A DNA stretch of 64,000 nt from CAZVAR01 sp964625225. GTDB lineage: Bacteria; Pseudomonadota; Alphaproteobacteria; JAJUGE01. Made by a program: the position numbers and the translations under genes. Where the stretch lies: contig CAZVAR010000003.1 in assembly GCA_964625225.1 (NCBI GenBank), positions 1-64,000 on the forward strand, given 5' to 3'. Below are positions 17,655-27,278 of this stretch, one piece after another (positions within the stretch are counted from its first letter, which is position 1; each line of letters opens with the position of its first letter). A model generated the notes under the pieces. It made no database searches. It was not told the DNA's origin and was given only the letters and a program-made list of their open reading frames with translations.

Positions 17655-20317
17655 TCACTCGGCCTCCTCCGCCAGCCGCGTCACCGAGACCACCCGCTCA
17701 TTGTCGCCGACATGGAACATACGCACGCCGCGGGTGCTGCGGCGGGCGATACGGATGTCGCCGACACCGATCCGGATGAGCCGTCCGCGGTCCGTTACCA
17801 AAACAAGGCCGTCGCCCTCGGTGACCGGGAAGGCGGCGACGACGCGGTTCCCGCTATTGGCGAGGTTCATCAGCTCGATGCCCTTCCCGCCCCGCCCGGT
17901 AACCCGGTAGTCGTACGCCGAGGTGCGCTTGCCGTACCCGTTGGCCGCAACCGTCAGAATGAACTCCTCACGCTCTGCCATCACGGCATACCGCTCCTCG
18001 GTCAGTGCGCCGGAAGTCTCCGGGGTCTCGCCGCGCCGGCGGGCGCTCGAGATGCGCAGGTATTCCTCCCGCTCCTCCGGTGTGAAACTGACATGCTGCA
18101 GCACGGTCAAAGAGATCACCCGATCCCCCGGCTCAAGGGTGATGCCGCGGTTGCCGGTGGAATTCCGGCTCTGGAACACCCGTACCTCCTCGACCGGAAA
18201 GCGGATACAGCGGCCGCGCTCGGTTGCCAGCAGCACGTCGTCGTCCTCGGAGCAGGTCGCGACCCCGACCAGCCGATCGCCATCGTCCAACTTCATCGCG
18301 ATCTTGCCGTTCGCACGGACATCGGTGAAGTCAGACAGCTTGTTGCGTCGGACGTTGCCGCTCGCGGTGGCGAACATGACGCAGAGATCCGCCCACCGCG
18401 ACTCGTCTTCCGGCAGCGGCATGACGGTCGTGATCGTCTCGCCCGCGGAGAGCGGCAGGAGATTGACCATCGCCTTGCCGCGCGCCTGCGGCGTGCCGAG
18501 CGGGAGGCGCCAGACCTTCAGCTTGTAGGCCAGTCCCGCAGAGGAAAAGAACAGCACCGGCGTATGGGTGCTGGCCACGAACACGTCGCGGACCAGGTCG
18601 TCCTCCCGGGTCGACATGCCGGCTCGGCCCTTCCCGCCCCGGCGTTGCTCCCGGTAAGTCGAGAGCGGCACGCGCTTGATGTAGCCGCTGCCGCTCACCG
18701 TTACGACCATGTCCTCGCGCTGGATCAGGTCCTCGATGTCCTGCTCGACCTCGCCTTCTTCCAGGTCCGTGCGGCGGGGGTCGGCGAAGCGTTCGCGCAC
18801 CCGCAGCAGTTCACCGCGCAGCACCTCGTACAGACGCTCGCGGGAGCGTAGGATCTCGAGGAAGCCCTCGATATGGCCGACCGTCTCCTGCAGCTCCTGT
18901 GCGATCTTCTCCCGCTCCAGACCGGTCAGCCGGTGCAGGCGGAGTTCCAGAATCGCTCGTGCCTGCGCATCGGACAGCCGATAGGTCCCGTCGGTCTCCT
19001 TACCGGCGGCCGCCTCTTCGACGAGGCGGATGAGCGGCGCGATGTCGCCGACAGGCCATGGCGTCGCCATCAATCCTTCGCGGGCCTCCGCCGGATCCCT
19101 GGCACGTCGGATCAGCGCGATCACATCGTCCAGATTGGCGACCGCGACAGCGAGACCGATCAGGATATGCGCCCGCTCGCGGGCCTTGCCGAGGTCAAAG
19201 ATGGTGCGGCGGGTGATGACCTGCTCGCGGAACTCCACGAAGGCCGCGAGAACCTGCTTCAGGTTGAGCAACTCGGGCCGGCCGCGGTTCAGCGCCAGCA
19301 TGTTCACGCCGAAGGTCGTCTGCAGCGGTGTGAAGCGGTAGAGCTGGTTCAGGACCACATCCGCAGACGCGTCGCGCTTCAGCTCGATGACGATGCGGAT
19401 CCCGTGGCGGTCGGACTCGTCCCGCAGATCGCCGATCCCCTCGACCTGCTTCTGGTTCACGACCTCGGCGATCCGTTCGACCAGCTTGGCCTTGTTGACC
19501 TGGTACGGGACCTCCGTGACGATGATCGCTTCGCGGTCGCGACCCAGCTTCTCGATCTCGGTCCTTGCCCGCATCACGATGCTGCCTCGGCCGGTTGCAT
19601 AGGCCTGCCGAATGCCGCCGCGGCCGACGATTGTCCCTCCGGTAGGGAAATCCGGGCCCGGCAGCACCTCCAGCAGCTCGTCAAGCGTAATGTCGGGATT
19701 GTCGAGATAGGCACAACAGGCGTCGATCACCTCGCCGAGGTTGTGGGGCGGGATGTTGGTCGCCATGCCGACGGCGATGCCGCCGGCGCCGTTGACCAGC
19801 ACGTTCGGGAACTGTGCCGGCAGGACGGTCGGCTCGCTATCGGACTCGTCATAGTTCGGCTGAAAATCAACCGTGTCCTTGTCGATGTCGGCGAGCAGCG
19901 CCTCCGCAGACAGCGCCAGCCGGGCTTCGGTGTAGCGCATCGCTGCCGGCGGGTCGCCGTCCATCGACCCGAAATTGCCCTGGCCCGCGACCAGCGGCAG
20001 ACGCATCGAAAAGTCCTGCGCCATGCGGACCATGGCGTCGTAGATCGCGCTGTCGCCGTGCGGGTGGTACTTACCCATCACGTCGCCGACGATGCGCNNN
20101 NNNNNNNTTTCCGAAACGGCTTCGACCAATCGTAGCCGCCCTCGCGCATGGCATAGAGGATCCGGCGGTGAACCGGCTTCAGGCCATCGCGCACGTCCGG
20201 CAGCGCTCGCGCCACGATCACGCTCATCGCGTAATCGAGGTAGGAGCGCTGCATCTCCTCCTCGATCGCGATCGGCTTGATGTCGAAGGGCTGCGGGGGC
20301 GAAGTAACGTCGCTCAA
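17655..20317 (-). CDS. gyrA: DNA gyrase subunit A, interrupted by a 10-base N run
   Basis: N-terminus (MSDVTSPPQPFD..., ARALPDVRDGLKPVHRRI) reads from 20317; after Ns at 20098-20107 the frame resumes at RIVGDVMGKYHPHGDSAIYD and runs to a normal end at 17655. The active-site Tyr is in AMRYTEARL. The C-terminal beta-pinwheel repeats include a GyrA-box-like QRRGGKG. The two halves are in different frames only because the gap was written as exactly 10 N. The family has S-A-R at that place, which needs about 5 missing bases, so the real gene is probably intact. The gap falls in the winged-helix region just before the quinolone-resistance segment. Confidence 0.95.
20098..20107. other. Assembly gap (10 N) inside gyrA
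   Basis: Ten unknown bases. The flanking codons AAA (Lys) and G-CGC (Arg) suggest the true missing length is about 5 nt. Confidence 0.95.
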
Positions 20318-20495
20318 ATCCGTGATCCTGAGCTTGAAAGACGGAGGCCGATACCGGCGCTCAGCCTAAAGGGAGCACCTCCGGGCTGCCGCTCCGGCGG
20401 CCCGACCACTCTCCATATAGGGATCGTATGGTCCTTTTGTTACTTCGGGAGCGTATTCGGCCGCCGATTCAATTCGATACCGGGCCGCGACGACG

Positions 20496-20996
20496 TCAGA
20501 ACGGGATATCGTCGTCGAGGTCGTCCCGCATACCCCGCCCTCCGGCCGGCTCACGGCCGTGTCCGCCGGGTGCCGGGTCAGCGAAGGCCGGCTCCGCCCC
20601 ATAGGGGGCAGCCGGCTCTCCCGCACCCATCGGGTCCCCCCCACCCCGGCTGTCCAGCAACGTCAGTTCGCCCCGGAACCGGGATAGGACGATCTCGGTC
20701 GTATAGCGCTCCTGCCCCGACTGATCCTGCCACTTCCGGGTCTGCAGCTGCCCTTCCAGATACACCTTCGATCCCTTGCGCAGATACTTCTCGGCGATCT
20801 CCGCGAGGTTCGGATTGAAGATCACGACCCGATGCCACTCGGTCCGCTCGCGGCGCTCGCCGGAGGCCCGGTCCCGCCACGTCTCCGAGGTAGCGACGGA
20901 GAGCTGCGCGATCTTGTCCCCGCTCTGAAGGAACTTGATCTCGGGGTCGCGGCCGAGATTGCCGACGATGATCACCTTGTTGACGCTGCCTGCCAT
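20496..20996 (-). CDS. ssb: Single-stranded DNA-binding protein Ssb
   Basis: 166 aa. OB fold in residues 1-110 (NKVIIVGNLGRDPEI, WHRVVIFN, GSKVYLEGQLQTRKW), a Gly/Pro-rich linker, and the acidic tip DDDIPF that binds partner repair and replication proteins. It lies upstream of gyrA on the same strand with 178 bp between them. It diverges from the CitE-like gene. Confidence 0.97.
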   Translation of the reverse strand: MAGSVNKVIIVGNLGRDPEIKFLQSGDKIAQLSVATSETWRDRASGERRERTEWHRVVIFNPNLAEIAEKYLRKGSKVYLEGQLQTRKWQDQSGQERYTTEIVLSRFRGELTLLDSRGGGDPMGAGEPAAPYGAEPAFADPAPGGHGREPAGGRGMRDDLDDDIPF

Positions 20997-21170
20997 GAAA
21001 CGGTCCGGATTTGAGGAGTGGCCGTTATGATCTTATACCGAGCATCGGAAAGCGGCCACCCGCTTTCGGCCGCGGACCTGCATGCGTGATCGAATCGGGG
21101 TTGCACGCGACCGCCTCGCCGCCGAACCTGCCGGTTCGGCAGTCCCGTCGAGGCGAAGAGGAGAATCCGA

Positions 21171-22070
21171 ATGAAATCGCGCGAATTGCCGGTCTGGCGC
21201 TCGCTACTGTTCGTTCCCGTCAATGTCGAAAAATTTGTCGCCAAGGCCCCCGCGGTCGGCGCCGACGCGCTGCAGCTCGATCTCGAGGACAGCATCGCGC
21301 CGACCGACAAGGATGCCGCCCGCCGGCTGGCACCCGAGGTCGCGCGGCGGCTGGCGGAGGGCGGCGACGAGATCGTCGTCCGGGTCAACCGACCGTGGCG
21401 GCACCTTGTCCGAGACCTCGAAGCCGTGGTGACACCGCACGTCAGCACGATCACCCTGCCGAAGACCGACAGCCCGGATCATGTCCGTGCTGTCAGCGAC
21501 ACGATCACGGAACTGGAGATCGAGCGCGGCATCGAACCCGGCACGATCAAGCTCATATTGCTGATCGAGACCGGCGAGGGCTTCCTGCGCATGCCGGAGA
21601 TCGCCCGCTCCGACGACCGCGTCGTTGCGATGAGCCTGGGCTCCGAGGATTTCGGTCTGTCGATGAGCATGACCGCCGACGCGGAAACGCTCTACGGCCC
21701 GAAGCAGATGCTGGTGATTGCCGCCAATGCAGCCGGGATCCTGCCGATGGGGTTCGTCGGCAGCATCGCGGAGTACAAGGATATCGAGCGCTTCCGCGAG
21801 ATCGTCCGCCGCTCGAAGCGGCTCGGGCTGCGCGGCGCGAGCTGCATCCACCCGAACCAGGTTCGCGTGTGCAACGAGGAGTTCGGTCCGACCGAGGAAG
21901 AGGTTGCGGCGGCTCGCCGGTTGGTCGAGGCCTATGATGCCGCGCTTGCCCAGGGGCGTGGCTCGGTGGAGATCGAGGGCAAGATGGTGGACATTCCGAT
22001 CGCCGAGCGGGCCAAGAACGTGATTCGACTGCACGAGGCGATCCAGGCACGGCTCGACCGACGGCGTTAG
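21171..22070 (+). CDS. CitE-like CoA-ester lyase (HpcH/HpaI family)
   Basis: 299 aa. TIM-barrel family signatures: SLLFVPVNVEKF, LDLEDSIAP (metal-binding Asp/Glu), LLIETGEGF (metal-binding Glu), SLGSEDFGLS and GASCIHPNQV. The family includes citrate lyase beta, malyl-CoA and methylmalyl-CoA lyases and (S)-malyl-CoA thioesterase; sequence reading alone does not separate these. A GAGGAGA ribosome site lies before ATG 21171. A GC-rich stem at 22073-22091 follows the stop. Confidence 0.88.
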   Translation: MKSRELPVWRSLLFVPVNVEKFVAKAPAVGADALQLDLEDSIAPTDKDAARRLAPEVARRLAEGGDEIVVRVNRPWRHLVRDLEAVVTPHVSTITLPKTDSPDHVRAVSDTITELEIERGIEPGTIKLILLIETGEGFLRMPEIARSDDRVVAMSLGSEDFGLSMSMTADAETLYGPKQMLVIAANAAGILPMGFVGSIAEYKDIERFREIVRRSKRLGLRGASCIHPNQVRVCNEEFGPTEEEVAAARRLVEAYDAALAQGRGSVEIEGKMVDIPIAERAKNVIRLHEAIQARLDRRR

Positions 22071-22072
22071 GT

Positions 22073-22091
22073 CCGCCCGAAGCACGGGCGG
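22073..22091 (+). terminator. Possible stem-loop after the CitE-like gene
   Basis: CCGCCCG and CGGGCGG form a perfect 7-bp stem with a 5-nt loop 3 nt after the stop. No T-tract follows, so it may act only as an RNA-stabilising stem. Confidence 0.3.
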
Positions 22092-22177
22092 GCGGCTGGC
22101 TCCATTCCCGGTCCGCCCGTGCCGCAACTCGTGAAACCTACCGGTGTTATTCGTGGTGTGTCTCACGAGGAGCGCAG

Positions 22178-24094
22178 GTGTTTGGAATGCGAGATATCGA
22201 GCGAAGGCTTCCGGTCGGCGCCGATGTCGTGCCGGACGGCGTACACTTTCGTGTCTGGGCACCGAACTGCGATACGGTCGAGGTCGTCCTCGAAGGCCCC
22301 GACAGCGGGACTTTCCCACTTCGCCGCGAGGTCGAGGGCTATTTCGCGGCCCTCGTCACAGACGCGTCCGCGGGCAGCCGCTATCGCTACCGCCTCGATG
22401 ACGACGATACGCTCGTGCCGGATCCGGCCTCCCGATTCCAGCCCGACGGCCTCACCGGCCCGTCGCAGGTGGTGGACCCTTCCGCATTTGCCTGGACCGA
22501 TATCGGTTGGCGTGGCGTCGATCTACCCGGTCGGATCATCTATGAAATGCATATCGGCACCTTCACGCCGGAGGGAACCTGGGCTGCGGCAAGCGAACGC
22601 CTGCCGGAACTGGCCGATCTCGGCGTGAGCCTGCTGGAGCTGATGCCGGTCGCGAGTTTCCAGGGCCGCTTCAACTGGGGTTATGACGGGGTGCTCCAAT
22701 TCGCCCCGACTGCCAGTTACGGCACCTGCGACGACTTTCGACGCTTCGTCGATCGGGCGCACGCGCTCGGGCTCGGGGTCGTGCTCGACGTGGTCTACAA
22801 TCATCTCGGCCCGGGTTGGGAGTTCCTCAAGCGCTTGTCCGAAGACTATGTATCGAAGCGCCACAGGACTGAGTGGGGTGAGACGTTCAATTTCGACGAG
22901 GCGAATTCCGGCCCGGTGCGCGAGCTCGTCATCGCCAACGGGGCCTTCTGGGCAGCGGAGTACCACCTCGATGGACTTCGCATCGACGCGACCCAGCAGA
23001 TCTTCGACGACTCTCCCCGACACGTCCTCTGCGACCTGTGCGAAGGCATGCGCGCCGCCGCAGGCGACCGTCACATCGTCCTGATCGGCGAGAACGAACC
23101 GCAGCGTGCCGGCCTTCTCCGGTCCGGCACCGGCGGGCCCCACCTGGACGCGCTCTGGAACGAAGATTTCCACCACAGCGCCCGCGTCGCCCTGACCGGC
23201 CGCAGTGACGGCTATCTGAGCATGCACCGCGGGGCCCCGCAGGAGTTGATTTCCGCGTCGAAATGGGGGTGGCTCTATCAGGGGCAGATGTACCCATGGC
23301 AGGGCAAGTCCCGGGGCACGCCGACCTTCGGCCTGGAGATCGCCCGCCTGATCAATTACCTCGAGAACCACGACCAGGTCGCGAATACCGGTGATGGCCG
23401 GCGGCTCCATCAGCAGGCGAGTCCCGGCAGGTTTCGCGCCATCACCGCTTGGTTCCTCCTGATCCCCGGAACACCGATGCTGTTCCAGGGACAGGAGTAC
23501 GGCGCGACGACGCCGTTCCTGTTCTTCGCGGATTTCAGCGGCGAGCTCGGTCGGAGCTACCATGAGGGGCGACGCAAATTCGCCGCACAGTTCCTGAACC
23601 TAGCCACCCCCGAGATGCAGGCGGTCATTCCGGATCCCACCGATCCGGAGACCTTCCGCCGGTGCAAGCTCGATTGGGGCGAGCGCACACGCGGCGCTGC
23701 GATGCTCGCTCTCCACCGCGACCTGCTGCGCCTGCGGCGGGAGGATTCGGTGTTCCGATGCCAGAACGCGGGTCGGATCCACGGGGCGGTGCTGGGTGCG
23801 GAAGCCTTCCTGCTTCGGTTCTTCGGGAAAGCTGGCGACGACCGGCTCCTGGTCGTCAATCTCGGCCCGAATCTGGTTATCGCCGCTCCGGCCGAGCCGC
23901 TCCTTGCACCGCCGCGCGGCCGACGCTGGCAGGTCGCATGGCACAGCGAGCAGCCCCGTTACGGCGGTGTCGGTATCGGCGCCCCGGATACGGATCAGGG
24001 TTGGTTGCTGCCCGGCCATGCCGCGTTCGTCTGCGCGCCCGAGGCCGGCAACGGCCAGCGAGGCCTCAACGGCGTGGCCCCGCCTCTACGATGA
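22178..24094 (+). CDS. treZ: Malto-oligosyltrehalose trehalohydrolase TreZ (second, diverged copy)
   Basis: 638 aa. CBM48-like start (HFRVWAPNC), TreZ signature NWGYDGV (about residue 168), nucleophile Asp in GLRIDATQQ, Glu in LIGENEPQ and Asp in ENHDQVAN. All catalytic residues are present, but the motifs differ from the first copy (ENEPQ here, ENGDN there), so it belongs to another TreZ lineage and is not a recent duplicate. GTG 22178 has AGGAG 5 nt upstream. Its last 29 bp overlap the convergent alpha-glucosidase gene. No treY partner lies beside it. Confidence 0.9.
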   Translation: MFGMRDIERRLPVGADVVPDGVHFRVWAPNCDTVEVVLEGPDSGTFPLRREVEGYFAALVTDASAGSRYRYRLDDDDTLVPDPASRFQPDGLTGPSQVVDPSAFAWTDIGWRGVDLPGRIIYEMHIGTFTPEGTWAAASERLPELADLGVSLLELMPVASFQGRFNWGYDGVLQFAPTASYGTCDDFRRFVDRAHALGLGVVLDVVYNHLGPGWEFLKRLSEDYVSKRHRTEWGETFNFDEANSGPVRELVIANGAFWAAEYHLDGLRIDATQQIFDDSPRHVLCDLCEGMRAAAGDRHIVLIGENEPQRAGLLRSGTGGPHLDALWNEDFHHSARVALTGRSDGYLSMHRGAPQELISASKWGWLYQGQMYPWQGKSRGTPTFGLEIARLINYLENHDQVANTGDGRRLHQQASPGRFRAITAWFLLIPGTPMLFQGQEYGATTPFLFFADFSGELGRSYHEGRRKFAAQFLNLATPEMQAVIPDPTDPETFRRCKLDWGERTRGAAMLALHRDLLRLRREDSVFRCQNAGRIHGAVLGAEAFLLRFFGKAGDDRLLVVNLGPNLVIAAPAEPLLAPPRGRRWQVAWHSEQPRYGGVGIGAPDTDQGWLLPGHAAFVCAPEAGNGQRGLNGVAPPLR

Positions 24095-25670
24095 CCCCTT
24101 CGTCGGCCCGCAAGTCGATCTCGCCGCCGACGGGCTCGCCCTCACGGTCCAGATAGGTCGACAGGAGAATTCGGCCGTCCGCCGAGCCCTTGGGAAACAC
24201 CAGTTCATGGGGCTCCCCGCCCAGATTCAATGCGATCAGCAGCCGCCGGCCGCCGTGCCGACGCTCATAAGCGAGAATGTCGCCGACCCGGGCGACCAAG
24301 TCCCAGCTCCCGACCGATAACGCTCGTTCCCGGCCCCGCAATGCCAGCAGCCGCCGGTACAGGGCCAGCATCGAGCGGTCGTCCCGCAGCTGCGCTTCGA
24401 CATTGATGACCGGATAATCGTCGGTGACGGGCAGCCACGGGCAGCCCGTTGTGAAGCCGGCATTCCGTGTCCCGTCCCACTGCATCGGCGTGCGCTCCGG
24501 ATCGCGGCCGACGCCGATGCCCGGCACGTTCTTCTCGAACGGGTCCCGAACCCGGTCGGGTGGGATCGACCCGTCGCGCATGCCGATCTCGTCGCCATAA
24601 TACATGGTCGGAGTGCCGCGGAGGGTCAGCAGCATCATCGCTGCGACACGCGCCTGCGATCGCCCGACCCGGCTGGCGATGCGCGGATTGTCGTGATTGC
24701 CCAACACCCAGTTAGGCCAGCCGCCGTCCGGAATGCAGGACTCGTACTCACGTATTATGCCGGCAAGGTGGTCAGCGTCCCAAGCCGCCTTGATGAGTTG
24801 GAAGTTAAACGGCAAGTGCACGCCCTTCAGGTCGACACCGTAATATGCAACCAGCCGCTCGATGGGCAGGTAGATCTCGCCGATGAGCAGTCTGTCTGGG
24901 TAGGCGCCGACGACCGCACGCATCTCCTCGATGACGTCGAACACTTCGGGTCGATCCGTGGTGTATAGCGGGATCACCGCATGGTGCGGCGGCTCCTCGC
25001 CCGGCCGGTAGTCGGGGTTCACGGGGTTGTCCCGGAACTGATCATCCTTGATCAGGTGCCAGATCACGTCCACCCGGAACCCGTCGACGCCGCGTTCCAT
25101 CCAGAAGCGCAGCACGTCGTACATGGCGTGTCTGACTTCGGGGTTGCGCCAGTTGAGGTCGGGCTGCGCCTCCAGGTAAGCGTGATAATAGTATTGGCCC
25201 GTGGCCGGATCGAACGCCCAGGCCGATCCGCCGAAGTCGCTCAACCAATTGTTGGGTGGTCCGCCGTCCGGCGCGGGATCGCGCCAGATGTACCAATTGC
25301 GCTTCGGATTGTCGCGCGAGGCTTTGGATTCCCGAAACCAGGGATGCTGGTCGGAGGTGTGGTTCGGAACGAAGTCCAGAATCAGCCTGATGTCGCGACG
25401 ATGCAGATCATCGAGCAAACGATCGAAATCCGCCATCGTGCCGAACATCGGGTGGATTCCGGTATAGTCGGACACGTCATAGCCGAAGTCCGCCATGGGC
25501 GACGGATAGATCGGCGAGATCCAGACGGCGTCGACACCCAGCCAGTCGAGATAGTCGATCTTGCTGTGGATACCGGCGAGATCACCGATGCCGTCACCGT
25601 TGGAGTCAAGGAAAGAGCGCGGATAGATCTGATAGACAACGCCCCTCTTCCACCAGGTGCTCTCTGGCAT
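24066..25670 (-). CDS. GH13 alpha-glucosidase (oligo-1,6-/alpha-1,4-glucosidase type)
   Basis: 534 aa from the ATG at 25670, where the family N-terminus WWKRGVVYQIYPRSF begins. Longer upstream reading is Ser/Arg-rich and unlike the family. Barrel motifs: DFVPNHTSDQHPWF, nucleophile Asp in GFRVDVIWH, Glu in LIGEIYLP and Asp in GNHDNPR. It releases glucose from short alpha-glucosides such as maltose or isomaltose. There is no signal peptide, so it is cytoplasmic. It is convergent with the second treZ and fits a maltodextrin/trehalose role, but substrate cannot be settled by eye. Confidence 0.9.
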   Translation of the reverse strand: MPESTWWKRGVVYQIYPRSFLDSNGDGIGDLAGIHSKIDYLDWLGVDAVWISPIYPSPMADFGYDVSDYTGIHPMFGTMADFDRLLDDLHRRDIRLILDFVPNHTSDQHPWFRESKASRDNPKRNWYIWRDPAPDGGPPNNWLSDFGGSAWAFDPATGQYYYHAYLEAQPDLNWRNPEVRHAMYDVLRFWMERGVDGFRVDVIWHLIKDDQFRDNPVNPDYRPGEEPPHHAVIPLYTTDRPEVFDVIEEMRAVVGAYPDRLLIGEIYLPIERLVAYYGVDLKGVHLPFNFQLIKAAWDADHLAGIIREYESCIPDGGWPNWVLGNHDNPRIASRVGRSQARVAAMMLLTLRGTPTMYYGDEIGMRDGSIPPDRVRDPFEKNVPGIGVGRDPERTPMQWDGTRNAGFTTGCPWLPVTDDYPVINVEAQLRDDRSMLALYRRLLALRGRERALSVGSWDLVARVGDILAYERRHGGRRLLIALNLGGEPHELVFPKGSADGRILLSTYLDREGEPVGGEIDLRADEGVIVEAGPRR

Positions 25671-25962
25671 TCCGTACCGCCCGCCATGTCGCTGCCCATA
25701 GGATGATGGTCCGAACAAATGCCCGGCAGGGTTCATTCCCAATCGTGTCCGGACCATCCGGGATGATAACGAGCGCGTTACGCCCGGGGTTGCGCCGATC
25801 GGTGAACCTTTTCCGGCAGCGGGCGATTTCTTCGATATCGGCACGGTGCGGGCGTCCGCACCGCTACGCGATCGGCACGTTTCGGAGGGTGCGATGGTCC
25901 GGCACAGGACGGGCGAACACCGAGACAAATCCGACCGGCTCACCGAACGGAGGTGGACGGAA

Positions 25963-26370
25963 ATGGCAGACAGGAGCCCCGACGATTGCGACTGGCCGGA
26001 TGCGAAAACCGGCGAAACGGGCGGCGGTTCGGTTCGCCATGACCAAATCCGACAGCGCGCCTATCAGATCTGGGAGGAGAGCGGTCGGCCCGAGGGGCAT
26101 GAGATGGATCATTGGCTCGAGGCCGAACGGGAAGTCCTGGGGCGCGGCGCGGCCGACAGCCGCGTTGCCATGCGGACCGGGGCAGGGCTCAACCCTAACC
26201 AGCCCGGGCGGTATTCGGCAGCCGGGGGTGCCGGAGACCGGCGGCGCACCGCCCGACGACACCGGGCCACGTCCCGGCCGCGACGCCGCGCGCCGAGACC
26301 GGCCGTCGGTCATCCGGTCTCCATCGGCAGCGTCGGATCCCGCGCCCATTCCTGGAGAGAGGCATCGTAG
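25963..26370 (+). CDS. DUF2934-type small protein
   Basis: 135 aa from ATG 25963, which has GGAGG 9 nt upstream. Residues about 25-55 (IRQRAYQIWEESGRPEG then DHWLEAEREV) match the DUF2934 pattern of short helical proteins common in soil Proteobacteria. The C-terminal half is Arg/Pro-rich and unconserved. The last 61 bp overlap the 3' end of the convergent rhodanese gene. The function is unknown; relatives are often near stress or glycogen genes, which fits the neighbourhood loosely. Confidence 0.65.
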   Translation: MADRSPDDCDWPDAKTGETGGGSVRHDQIRQRAYQIWEESGRPEGHEMDHWLEAEREVLGRGAADSRVAMRTGAGLNPNQPGRYSAAGGAGDRRRTARRHRATSRPRRRAPRPAVGHPVSIGSVGSRAHSWREAS

Positions 26371-27188
26371 ACGGCGACGTCGTCGATTCCGATGAGCGCG
26401 AGTGCAAGCGCATCGCCGCTCGCCGCGATACCTCCGCCGCAATAGGTCACGACTCGCCGACCGTCGAGCACTCCGGCCGATGCGAAGATCGCATGCAACC
26501 GGTCGGCGGGGAGGTAGGTGTCGTCGTCCGGGTTGGTCAGGCTGCGTGCCGGCACATTGACGCTACCGGGAATGTGGCCGACCCGACCGTAATGGACCCC
26601 TCCGGTCCCGGCATGCTGCTCCGGGCTCAGAGCATTGACGAGGCAGATCCCCGGATCATCGATCGCAGCGAGTACCGCATCTTTCCCTACGAACCGCCCG
26701 GGGCGCGGTCGCGCGATGAACCGGGCAACCGGATAGCCGCCTGGTTCGGTCGACACCAGGCGCCCCTCGGCGCACCATTTGCGCCAGCCGCCATTCAGCA
26801 CGGCGGCATCGTCGAATCCGAAGGCCCGCAGCATCCACCAGACCCGCGCCGCCCATTGGGGCGTGCTGGTCGAGTAAAGAACGGCCCGGGTCCCCTCCCC
26901 GACCCCGTATCGTGACATGGCGGCAGCGAACCGCTCGGCCGACGGCAGGGTAAAGCGCAGCGGGCTCGTGGGATCCGACAGATCCTCGATGAGATCGGCA
27001 AAGACGGCACCGGGAATGTGCCCGGCCTCGTAACTGGCGCGCCCGCTCTCCGCCCGCATATCGCCCTCCGGCCGCGGATGCAGAAATACCGTGCAGTCGA
27101 GGATGCGGAGCGCGGGGTCGTCGAGATGCGCCTCCAGCCAATCCGTCTCGACCAGATAGTGCGGGTTGGCGTATTCAGGTGCGGTCAT
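26310..27188 (-). CDS. Sulfurtransferase (tandem rhodanese domains)
   Basis: 292 aa with two rhodanese domains. The first (residues 1-150) is the inactive one. The second carries the active-site loop TYCGGGIAAS (about residue 247). It ends with a family motif, VYDASLQEWARD. CGGG(I)A differs from the CGSGVTA loop of the SseA paralogue at 39571, suggesting a thiosulfate-type specificity (inference). It is monocistronic and divergent from the EamA permease. Confidence 0.9.
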   Translation of the reverse strand: MTAPEYANPHYLVETDWLEAHLDDPALRILDCTVFLHPRPEGDMRAESGRASYEAGHIPGAVFADLIEDLSDPTSPLRFTLPSAERFAAAMSRYGVGEGTRAVLYSTSTPQWAARVWWMLRAFGFDDAAVLNGGWRKWCAEGRLVSTEPGGYPVARFIARPRPGRFVGKDAVLAAIDDPGICLVNALSPEQHAGTGGVHYGRVGHIPGSVNVPARSLTNPDDDTYLPADRLHAIFASAGVLDGRRVVTYCGGGIAASGDALALALIGIDDVAVYDASLQEWARDPTLPMETG

Positions 27189-27278
27189 TGAGGCCCTCCT
27201 TCAGCGGCGGTCGATTCTAGTCGCTCGAGATCGCGCGGTCCAAACCGCCGCCCTGCCCGAACGCCGAGGAACATGCCC

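Noticed and set aside
18873..20135. Long plus-strand open frame (420 codons) opposite gyrA
   Set aside because: It is the antisense shadow of gyrA, crosses the N gap and has no family features.
21204..22319. 371-codon minus frame over the CitE-like gene
   Set aside because: Antisense to a convincing lyase gene.
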